From assembly GCA_903922545.1 (NCBI GenBank), contig CAIXUE010000143.1:1-18117 (forward strand): a stretch of DNA of 18,117 bases, written 5' to 3'. The notes beneath the pieces are model-generated. The model was not told the DNA's origin and ran no database searches. It was given only the letters and a program-made list of their open reading frames with translations. The translations under genes were made by a program, and so were the position numbers. Positions 1 through 6,602 of the stretch are shown here, piece by piece (position 1 is the first letter of the stretch; every line of letters starts with the position of its first letter). The stretch is from an uncultured Alphaproteobacteria bacterium (GTDB lineage: Bacteria > Pseudomonadota > Alphaproteobacteria > Micropepsales > Micropepsaceae).

Positions 1-746
1 CCGCCGGCCTGCCGCCCCTGATCAAACAGGACGCGCAGTTGAAAGACCAACTGGCCGTGCTGGTCGGACGCTTTCCCAGTGACCAGCCGGTTGAAAAGAT
101 CGATCTGAACACGCTGCAACTGCCCCAGGATATTCCCGTCGCCCTGCCCTCCAAGCTGGTGGCGCAGCGGCCCGACATCATGCAGGCCGATGCCAATCTG
201 CAAAGCGCCAGCGCCCTGATCGGCGTGGCGGTGGCGAACCGGCTGCCCAACCTGACCCTGTCCGGGCAAGTGGGTTCTTCGGCGCTGCAGTTCAACCAGA
301 TGTTCAGCGACGGCACCGGTTTCTGGAACGCCACGGCGGATATCGCCGGGCCCTTGTTTGACGGCTTTGCGCTTTATCACACCGAACAGGCCGCCCGGGC
401 CAATTACGACCAGAGCGCTGCGCAATACCGCAGCACCGTGCTGACGGCGTTTCAGAATGTGGCCGATACGCTGACAGCGCTCGAGCAGGATGCGGCGGCG
501 CTGAAATCAGCCAAGGACGCCGACGATGCCGCCAAATCGACACTGGACATCACCCAGTATCAATTGAAGGACGGCTACAACAACACGCTGGGACTTTTGA
601 ACGCGCAGCAGGCCTATCAACAGGCGCATATCGCCCTGCTGCAGGCACAGGCCAGCCGCTATGCCGACACCGCCGCGCTGTTTCAGGCGCTGGGCGGCGG
701 CTGGTGGCACCGCACCGACGATCTGGGAGAAGCAAATGCGAAATAG
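1..746 (+). CDS. NodT-family outer-membrane factor of an RND efflux system (5' truncated by window)
   Basis: The reading frame is open from base 3 and ends at TAG 744-746, so about 248 C-terminal residues of a TolC/OprM-like outer-membrane channel lipoprotein are present; the start lies outside the window. Seen: the family signature in which LPSKLVAQRPDI is followed by an Ala/Gln-rich helix and GVAVANRLPNLTLSGQVG, then long amphipathic helices, and the near-terminal ALGGGWW motif that is characteristic of NodT-type factors. Established role: the trimeric duct that carries substrate from the inner-membrane pump and adaptor across the outer membrane. It is the first visible gene of a three-gene operon and its stop overlaps the adaptor start by 11 bp, so translation is probably coupled. 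The substrate follows from the pump, which is of the heavy-metal class. The promoter is outside the window. Confidence 0.93.
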   Translation, partial: AGLPPLIKQDAQLKDQLAVLVGRFPSDQPVEKIDLNTLQLPQDIPVALPSKLVAQRPDIMQADANLQSASALIGVAVANRLPNLTLSGQVGSSALQFNQMFSDGTGFWNATADIAGPLFDGFALYHTEQAARANYDQSAAQYRSTVLTAFQNVADTLTALEQDAAALKSAKDADDAAKSTLDITQYQLKDGYNNTLGLLNAQQAYQQAHIALLQAQASRYADTAALFQALGGGWWHRTDDLGEANAK

Positions 747-1857
747 GCTTTTGATGGCTGCGGCTTTTGTCGCGCTGTGCGTTGCCGGTTGCGGCAAGTC
801 CGACACCGCCGCGCAGTCGGGCAATCCCAACAATGTCACCCTGACAGACGCGCAGCGCGCCAACATCAAGCTCACCACGGTGGCGGCGGGCGATTTTCGC
901 AAGAATGTCGATACCACCGGTATTGTTGATTTTGACAATGACCAGGCCACCGCCATGCTGGCGCCCTTCTCGGGCACCGTTTCCAAGCTGTATGTGCAAC
1001 CGGGAGATGTTGTGAAGAAAGGCCAGGCCCTGGCCGCTGTGGTTTCGCCCGATTATGCCGCCGCCGTCAGCACCTATCGCAAGGCCCTGGTCGCCGCCCA
1101 GAATGCCCGCAAGCTGGCCGATCTGGACAAGGACCTGTTGGCACATCAGGGCGTGTCGTCACGCGAAGAAGAACAGGCTCAGACCGACGCCGCCAGCGCC
1201 GAGGCCGACCGCGATGCCGGGTTGCAGGCGTTGCAGTCGCTGGGCGTGGATCCGGAACTGATCAAGGATACCGAAGCGGGCAAACCCACAGCCGCCGCGG
1301 AAGGCACCATCCGTGCGCCCATCGCAGGCACGGTGGTGGAAAAACTGATCCAGCCGGGGCAATTGCTGCAGGCCTCCACCACACCCGTCTTCACGGTGGC
1401 CGACCTGTCAAAGGTCTGGGTGATGGCGCATATCTTCGACACCGATGTGGATGCGGTGCATGTGGGCGACAGCGCTCAGATCTCCGCCGCCGGCCGGAAT
1501 TTTACCGGCGTGGTGGACAATATCGGCGCCGAGCTTGATCCCAACACCCGTTCCATCGCCGTGCGGGTGGTGGTCAACAATCCCGGCGACCTGTTGAAGC
1601 GCCAGATGTATGTGCAGGTGCGTTTGCTGGACAAGCAGACGACCAAAGGCATCATCATCCCGGTTTCCGCCATTCTGCATGACGACGAAAACCTGCCTTT
1701 TGTATATGTGCAGCAGCAGGACAACGGCTTTGCCCGTGAGCATGTGACCCTGGGCTATCGCAGCGGCGATCAATACGACATTACCAACGGCCTTAAACCC
1801 GGCGAACAAGTGGTGACCGACGGCGCCCTGTTCCTGCAATTCATGCAGCAACAATGA
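736..1857 (+). CDS. RND efflux periplasmic adaptor (membrane-fusion) lipoprotein, CzcB/CusB-type
   Basis: 373 residues. I chose ATG 736 because GGGAGAAG lies just upstream and the protein then begins with a clean lipoprotein signal: MRNR, a hydrophobic run, and the lipobox VAGC with Cys19 as the acylated residue. An in-frame ATG at 661 would bury this signal. Domains seen in order: beta-barrel/lipoyl half around APFSGTVSKLYVQPGD, an alpha-hairpin rich in Ala/Glu/Gln, the second lipoyl half (RAPIAGTVVEKLIQPGQ), then the beta-barrel and membrane-proximal domain (VWVMAHIFDTDVDAVHVGD). Adaptors of this family bridge pump and outer-membrane channel in the periplasm. There is no extended His/Met-rich metal-binding stretch. 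It overlaps the upstream channel gene by 11 bp and the pump gene by 4 bp (ATGA). Family is clear; the metal is not. Confidence 0.93.
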   Translation: MRNRLLMAAAFVALCVAGCGKSDTAAQSGNPNNVTLTDAQRANIKLTTVAAGDFRKNVDTTGIVDFDNDQATAMLAPFSGTVSKLYVQPGDVVKKGQALAAVVSPDYAAAVSTYRKALVAAQNARKLADLDKDLLAHQGVSSREEEQAQTDAASAEADRDAGLQALQSLGVDPELIKDTEAGKPTAAAEGTIRAPIAGTVVEKLIQPGQLLQASTTPVFTVADLSKVWVMAHIFDTDVDAVHVGDSAQISAAGRNFTGVVDNIGAELDPNTRSIAVRVVVNNPGDLLKRQMYVQVRLLDKQTTKGIIIPVSAILHDDENLPFVYVQQQDNGFAREHVTLGYRSGDQYDITNGLKPGEQVVTDGALFLQFMQQQ

Positions 1858-4800
1858 GCGATCACAATCCGCTGACGGAATCTGGCGACATTCCCACGCC
1901 GCCGCGCTCGATCATGAACCGGATCGTGGCGTCATCGCTGGGCCAGCCCTTGCTGGTGGCGCTGTTGACCATTCTGCTTCTGGGCGCGGGCATTCGCTCG
2001 CTGGACCGGCTGCCGGTGGACGCCTATCCCGACCTGTCGCCGCCCATGGTGGAATTGATCACCCAATGGCCCGGCCAGTCGGCCGAGGAAGTCGAGCGTT
2101 TGATCACCGTGCCGATAGAGCGGGGCGTGAACGGCATCCCGCGCATGACGGCGCTGCGGTCCATTTCGCTGTACGGCCTGTCGGACGTGATCATGACGTT
2201 CGAAAACGGCACTGATAATTATTTCGCCCGGCAACAGGTTTACAATGCCATGCCGGACTTCAGCCTGCCCACTGGCATCGCGCCGGACATTTCACCGCTG
2301 TCTTCGCCCTCAGGCCTCATCTATCGTTATGTGCTGCAGAGCCCCGACCGCTCACCGATGGAATTGAAAACCATCGAGACCTGGACGGTGGAACCGGCCT
2401 TCCGGTCTGTGCCGGGCGTGGCGGATGATTCCGGTTTCGGCGGCGGCGACATGCAGTACCAGGTGCTGCTGGATCCCGCCAAGGTGGCGGGTGCCGGGCT
2501 TTCGGTGGCGCAGGTGGAGACTTCGCTCTCTTCCAACAATTCCAATGCCGGCGGCGGATTCTATTCCCAGGGCGGGCAGTTCTATTATGTGCGCGGCATT
2601 GGCCGCATGACCTCCACCGAGGATATCGGCAATGTGGTGGTGGCGGTGAACAACGGCACGCCCGTTCTGCTCAAAGACATTGGCCGGGTTGCCATCGGTA
2701 TCGCGCCGCGCCTGGGCGAGTTCGGTTACAAAAAGCAGAACGACGCGGTGGAAGGCGTGATCCTGCTGCGCACCGGGGAAAAGGCGCAGGACGTGCTGAA
2801 GCGCGTTGAGGCCAAGACCGATGAATTGAACAACCAGGTGTTGCCCAAGGACGTCAAAATCGTTCCTTATTATGACCGCACCGATCTGATCACCCTTACC
2901 ACCAGCACGGTGGAAGGCAATTTGCTGCGCGGCATGTTGCTGGTCGTGGTGGTGCTGATTTTCTTCCTGTACGACGTGCGGGCCGGGCTGATCGTGGCGG
3001 CCACCATCCCTCTGGCGCTGCTGTTTGCCTTTGTCTGCCTGGATATTCAGGGTGCTTCCGCGAACCTGCTTTCCATCGGTGCGATCGACTTCGGAATATT
3101 GGTCGATGCTGCGGTGGTGATGGTGGAGAATATTTTCCGCCAGATCGCCCTTCGGCACGGCAGGCCGATGCAAATTCTGGAAGTGATCAAACATGCCGCG
3201 GCGGAAGTGGACCGGCCATTGGTCTATGCCGTGGCGGTGATCGTGGTGGGCTTTTTGCCCATCTATGTACTGACGGGTCCGTCCGGGCTTCTGTTCAAGC
3301 CCATGGCCGACACCATGATCTTTGCCATCATCGGCTCACTAATTGTGACGCTGACTTTGCTGCCAGTTTTGTGCGCCTGGTTTATGCGCAATGGCGTGCA
3401 GGAAAAACGCAACAAGGGATATGAGTGGGTCAAGGAACGCTACATCAAGGGGTTGGATTATTGCCTGGCCCGGCCGTGGCAAACCGTGACGGCATCGGCC
3501 ATCGCGCTGGTAGTGGCGCTGCTTCTGATCCCGTTTGTGGGGGCGGAGTTCATGCCCAAGCTGGACGAAGGCGCGCTGTGGGTGCGCGCCACCATGCCCT
3601 ACACCATCTCCTACGACGAATCCGCCAAGCTCACGCCCAAGATCCGCGATGTGCTGGCTTCGTTTCCGCAAGTCACCACGGTGGCGTCGGAACTGGGCCG
3701 TCCGGATGACGGCACCGATTCCACGGGCTTCTTCAATGTGGAGTTTTTTGTTGGGCTGAAACCCTATGGGGAATGGACCGGCGAATATCGCAGCAAGCCG
3801 GCGCTGGAGGAGGCAATCAACAAAAAACTCTCCCAGTTTCCCGGGGTGGTGATCAATTTCAGCCAGCCGGCCGAAGACGCCGTGGACGAAGCCGAAACCG
3901 GCCTGAAAAGCGCCTTGGCGGTGAAACTGTTCGGCGGCGACCTGAATGTGCTGCAAACCAAAGGCAAGCAGATCAAGGAAGTGCTGCAAAATGTGCGCGG
4001 CATCACCGATGTCACGCTGGTGCAGGAGTTAGGCCAGCCCAGCCTGACCATCAAGATCGACCGTGCCAAGATCGCCCGTTACGGCCTGAATGTGGATGAT
4101 ATCAACGCCCTGATTACCACGGCCATTGGCGGCGATGTCGCCACGCAAGTTGTGCAGGGCGAAGAAGAGTTCGATCTGCTGGTGCGGCTGGATCAGCAGT
4201 ATCGCGACAATCCCGAAGAAATCGGCAATGTCCCCGTCGCGACATCAGGCGGCCAGCAGATTCCCTTGAAAGAGCTGGCTGATATTTCGGTGACCAATGG
4301 GGCCTCGTTCATCTACCGCGAATCCAATTCCCGCTATATCGGCGTGCAGTTTGCGGTGGAGGGGCGTGATCTGGCAGGCGCCGTGGATGACGCCATTGCC
4401 CAGGTGAAGCAGAAAGTCACCCTGCCTCAAGGTTATCACGCAGATTGGGGCGGGGAATATTCCGAATATACCGCTTCACGCAGTCAGCTTTACGTGATTT
4501 TGCCGCTGACCCTGTTCTTCATTTTCATGCTGCTGTTCGCGCTTTACAGCAATTTCAAATTTCCCCTGATCACGGTCCTGGGGGTGCTGTTGTCGGCGCC
4601 GGTAGGCGGCATTGTCGCCTTGTTCGTGACCGGCACGCCCTTTTCCGTGTCATCTGCCGTTGGCTTTCTGGCCCTGTTCGGCGTCTCGGTGCAGACGGCG
4701 GTTGTTTACATCTCATACGTCAACGAGCTGAGGCTGGAAGGCATCTCCGCGAAAGACGCCATCCGTGAAGGTGCGATATTGCGCCTACGGCCCATCATGA

Positions 4801-4988
4801 TGACGGCTCTGGTGGCGGCGCTGGGCCTGCTTCCGGCGGCATTGGCCACCGGCGTGGGCACGGATTCGCAAAAGCCCTTCGCCCTGGTGATTGTCAGCGG
4901 GCTGTTCACCCGGCTTTTGATCAGCGTATTCCTGATGCCGGTGCTTTACGCTCTGGTGGCACGCCCTGACGATCGCCTCGAAGTTTAA
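1854..4988 (+). CDS. Heavy-metal-type RND efflux pump, CzcA/CusA family
   Basis: 1044 residues, the usual length for the family. It starts inside the adaptor stop (ATGA overlap). Seen: an N-terminal membrane helix after about residue 30, the RND landmark LPVDAYPDLSPPMVELITQWPG, a first membrane bundle around residues 355-540, a second periplasmic domain, and a final bundle near 870-1030. The proton-relay helix reads GAIDFGILVDAAVVMVEN with D412, D418 and E425, matching the spacing of the D, D, E triplet essential in CzcA. This class exports mono- or divalent metal cations by proton antiport. By recalled alignment, positions matching two of the three Cu/Ag-binding Met residues of CusA fall in FFNVEFFVGLKP and DAVDEAETGLKS, which lack Met there, so a Zn/Co/Ni/Cd-type or other substrate seems more likely than Cu/Ag. 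That is inference. A hairpin terminator follows directly. Confidence 0.95.
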   Translation: MSDHNPLTESGDIPTPPRSIMNRIVASSLGQPLLVALLTILLLGAGIRSLDRLPVDAYPDLSPPMVELITQWPGQSAEEVERLITVPIERGVNGIPRMTALRSISLYGLSDVIMTFENGTDNYFARQQVYNAMPDFSLPTGIAPDISPLSSPSGLIYRYVLQSPDRSPMELKTIETWTVEPAFRSVPGVADDSGFGGGDMQYQVLLDPAKVAGAGLSVAQVETSLSSNNSNAGGGFYSQGGQFYYVRGIGRMTSTEDIGNVVVAVNNGTPVLLKDIGRVAIGIAPRLGEFGYKKQNDAVEGVILLRTGEKAQDVLKRVEAKTDELNNQVLPKDVKIVPYYDRTDLITLTTSTVEGNLLRGMLLVVVVLIFFLYDVRAGLIVAATIPLALLFAFVCLDIQGASANLLSIGAIDFGILVDAAVVMVENIFRQIALRHGRPMQILEVIKHAAAEVDRPLVYAVAVIVVGFLPIYVLTGPSGLLFKPMADTMIFAIIGSLIVTLTLLPVLCAWFMRNGVQEKRNKGYEWVKERYIKGLDYCLARPWQTVTASAIALVVALLLIPFVGAEFMPKLDEGALWVRATMPYTISYDESAKLTPKIRDVLASFPQVTTVASELGRPDDGTDSTGFFNVEFFVGLKPYGEWTGEYRSKPALEEAINKKLSQFPGVVINFSQPAEDAVDEAETGLKSALAVKLFGGDLNVLQTKGKQIKEVLQNVRGITDVTLVQELGQPSLTIKIDRAKIARYGLNVDDINALITTAIGGDVATQVVQGEEEFDLLVRLDQQYRDNPEEIGNVPVATSGGQQIPLKELADISVTNGASFIYRESNSRYIGVQFAVEGRDLAGAVDDAIAQVKQKVTLPQGYHADWGGEYSEYTASRSQLYVILPLTLFFIFMLLFALYSNFKFPLITVLGVLLSAPVGGIVALFVTGTPFSVSSAVGFLALFGVSVQTAVVYISYVNELRLEGISAKDAIREGAILRLRPIMMTALVAALGLLPAALATGVGTDSQKPFALVIVSGLFTRLLISVFLMPVLYALVARPDDRLEV

Positions 4989-4991
4989 AAT

Positions 4992-5026
4992 TGACAGCCC
5001 TCCGCACCTGGTGCGGAGGGCTGTCA
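4992..5026. terminator. Bidirectional hairpin terminator between convergent genes
   Basis: A perfect inverted repeat with 17-nt arms (TGACAGCCCTCCGCACC and its complement) around a single T, so the real loop is about 5 nt. It begins 4 bases after the pump stop. On the minus strand it is followed by ATTTTAAAC and overlaps the stop of the gene at 5024-5344, so it can serve both convergent transcripts. The T-run is better on the minus strand. Confidence 0.85.
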
Positions 5027-5344
5027 GACGCTTTGGTTAGGGCGAAACCCACTTGTCCATGCGCGACGCGTAAAGGTAATTCTCTCTATGCGGGTAATGG
5101 TTTGCGCCACTTCTTCTTCGCCCGCGGGCTGTGTGGGCCGGCCATCCACACGATCGCAAACTTCCTTGATCGCCTGAATGTCGCCGGCCATGGCTTTTTC
5201 CACCAGCTTTGCGGCAATCACATGCAGCTTCTTGATCGCGTCACTTTCGCCATCCCCGGCCTCCCGCATCAAGGCCAGGATCAACGCATCGCGCATCAAC
5301 TTGTCTGGCTTTCGCCCCTTGGCGGCGGGCCGGGCTTTGGTCAT
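5024..5344 (-). CDS. Small hypothetical protein resembling phage terminase-associated small proteins
   Basis: 106 residues, starting at ATG 5344 with only a weak GGGA upstream. Seen: a basic N-terminus (KARPAAKGRKPDK), a helical region with a Lys-Lys-Leu start (KKLHVIAAKLVEKAMAGD), then IQAIKEVCDRVDGRPTQ. From family knowledge, the combination 'KLxxIAxKLVxxAxxGDxxAIKEIxDRxDGKPxQ' is common in small alphaproteobacterial proteins found just upstream of phage terminase large subunits. No terminase is present here, so this could be an orphan prophage relic or a domesticated gene. The C-terminus (residues 80-106) is basic and shows no recognisable motif. It ends inside the hairpin terminator and its start lies only 23 bp from that of the divergent TPR gene. 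Confidence 0.7.
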   Translation of the reverse strand: MTKARPAAKGRKPDKLMRDALILALMREAGDGESDAIKKLHVIAAKLVEKAMAGDIQAIKEVCDRVDGRPTQPAGEEEVAQTITRIERITFTRRAWTSGFRPNQSV

Positions 5345-5367
5345 GAAAATCCCAGCCTTTGAAAGAC

Positions 5368-6360
5368 ATGACGGGCCACAAAAGATCGGCTAATCCTTTG
5401 CCCATGAGCGCCGCTGAACTCCAATCCTTGCGCCGGCAGGCCTTTGAAACCCACCAGCGCGGCCAGTTGGGGCAAGCCGAACAGCTTTATCGCCAGATCC
5501 TGGCGGCCGAGCCGGCGGATTTTCCAACCCTCAATCTTTTGGGCGTGCTGTACGCCCAGGCCGGCCGGCCCCAGAACGCGCTGGAGGTGATCGCCGCCGC
5601 CCTCAAAATCAATCCCCAATCGGCTTCCACGCTTTTCAATCAGGGCAATGTCCTGGACGCGCTGGGCCGTGCCGAAGATGCGCTTGCCAGTTTTGACGCC
5701 GCTCTGGCTATCCAGCCCGGTTATGTTGAAGTCCTGAACAACCGCGGCAAGATCTTGCGCGCCCTCAAGCGCCCGGAAGAAGCCCTGGCCAGCTTTGATC
5801 GCGCCTTGGCGGCACGGCCCGATTATGTCGAAGCCCATAACAATCGCGGCAATGTTCTTAAAGACATGAACCGCCCCGCCGAAGCCTTGGCCAGCTTTGA
5901 CCGCGCCCTGGCTCTCAATCCTCGCCTTCCGGCGGTGCTTTCCAATCGCGGCAATGCACTGCGCGAACTGGAACGGCCCCAAGAAGCATTGGAAAGTTTC
6001 GATGCCGCCCTGGCTCTGGAGCCAAGCCAGCAGGACGCCTGGAATTCTCGCGGTCTGGTCTTGCGCAAACTGAACCGGCACGAAGAAGCTCTGGCCAGCT
6101 TCGACCGCGCCCTGGCGCTGAACGCCAATTTCGCTGCCGCGCTTTACAACCGGGGCGGCACGCTTTGGACCCTGGAACGCCGGGACGACGCCATGGTCAG
6201 TTTTGAACGGGCCGTTTCCCTGGAGCCCGCCTACGAAGAAGAGCTCAAGAAATACGGCTTCAATTTTGTGCTTTCAGCCGCCACCTGGAACCAGGGCTTC
6301 GACTGGGACAGCGGACGTGAACACGCCGCCGTAAAGGTGAGCGCCCTTGGCCGCATCTGA
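5368..6360 (+). CDS. TPR-repeat protein (eight tandem TPR units)
   Basis: 330 residues from ATG 5368 (GAAAG just upstream); TTG 5359 and ATG 5404 are alternative starts. Residues ~25-296 form eight 34-residue TPR units with the usual signature, for example G-N-x-L-x-x-L-x-R then EALASFDRALA and a Pro before the next unit. Units 3 to 7 are nearly the same and share long DNA stretches, which suggests expansion by internal duplication. There is no signal peptide or membrane helix, so it should be cytoplasmic. TPR arrays bind partner peptides; the partner is unknown. The last ~34 residues (from KKYGFNFVLSAATWNQ) do not continue the repeat, so the protein may be a shortened form of a larger TPR protein that carries an enzymatic domain. 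The repeat elements at 6398-6601 follow. Confidence 0.88.
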   Translation: MTGHKRSANPLPMSAAELQSLRRQAFETHQRGQLGQAEQLYRQILAAEPADFPTLNLLGVLYAQAGRPQNALEVIAAALKINPQSASTLFNQGNVLDALGRAEDALASFDAALAIQPGYVEVLNNRGKILRALKRPEEALASFDRALAARPDYVEAHNNRGNVLKDMNRPAEALASFDRALALNPRLPAVLSNRGNALRELERPQEALESFDAALALEPSQQDAWNSRGLVLRKLNRHEEALASFDRALALNANFAAALYNRGGTLWTLERRDDAMVSFERAVSLEPAYEEELKKYGFNFVLSAATWNQGFDWDSGREHAAVKVSALGRI

Positions 6361-6397
6361 AAGAAAATGGCGGAACAAGCCGTCGGGCTATGGGAAG

Positions 6398-6490
6398 GGC
6401 GCTCGCCGCTGCGGCGATGGTTCAATTCACAAAGCGGGAGAATGACAAACATGTCTCACATTCTGCCCGGCCGTGCAAAGTGTTTTAGAA
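6398..6490 (+). repeat. Structured direct repeat, copy 1
   Basis: About 93 bp from GGCGCTCGCC to GTGTTTTAGAA, repeated 110 bp downstream. It holds a small perfect hairpin (TCGCCG-CTG-CGGCGA) and a second inverted repeat: GGG then AGAATG at 6437-6445, pairing with CATTCT and CCC at about 6459-6468 with one bulged base. It lies between the stop of the TPR gene and the stop of the convergent gene. A short open frame of 23 codons from ATG 6417 is not preserved in copy 2. Confidence 0.85.
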
Positions 6491-6507
6491 ACTGAAAACG
6501 CACCGAT

Positions 6508-6601
6508 GGCGCTCGCCGCTGCGGCGATGGGTCAATTCACAAAGCGGGAGAATGGCAAAACATGTCTCATATTCTGCCCGGCCACGCAAAGTGTTTTAGA
6601 A
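6508..6601 (+). repeat. Structured direct repeat, copy 2
   Basis: Differs from copy 1 by five substitutions and one inserted base over about 93 bp. Both hairpins persist; the change at the top of the second stem turns a G-C pair into a G-T (G-U in RNA) pair. It ends one base before the stop codon of the membrane/spermidine-synthase-like gene, so it may act as that gene's 3' end structure. Confidence 0.85.
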
Positions 6602-6602
6602 C

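Noticed and set aside
2352..3194. 280-codon frame, minus strand
   Set aside because: Antisense to the RND pump, His/Gln-rich, no ribosome site.
6417..6488. 23-codon peptide in repeat copy 1
   Set aside because: Copy 2 carries a frame-shifting insertion, so the peptide is not conserved.
6398..6601. Repeat pair as a CRISPR array
   Set aside because: Only two long units with a short gap, units far longer than CRISPR repeats, no cas genes.
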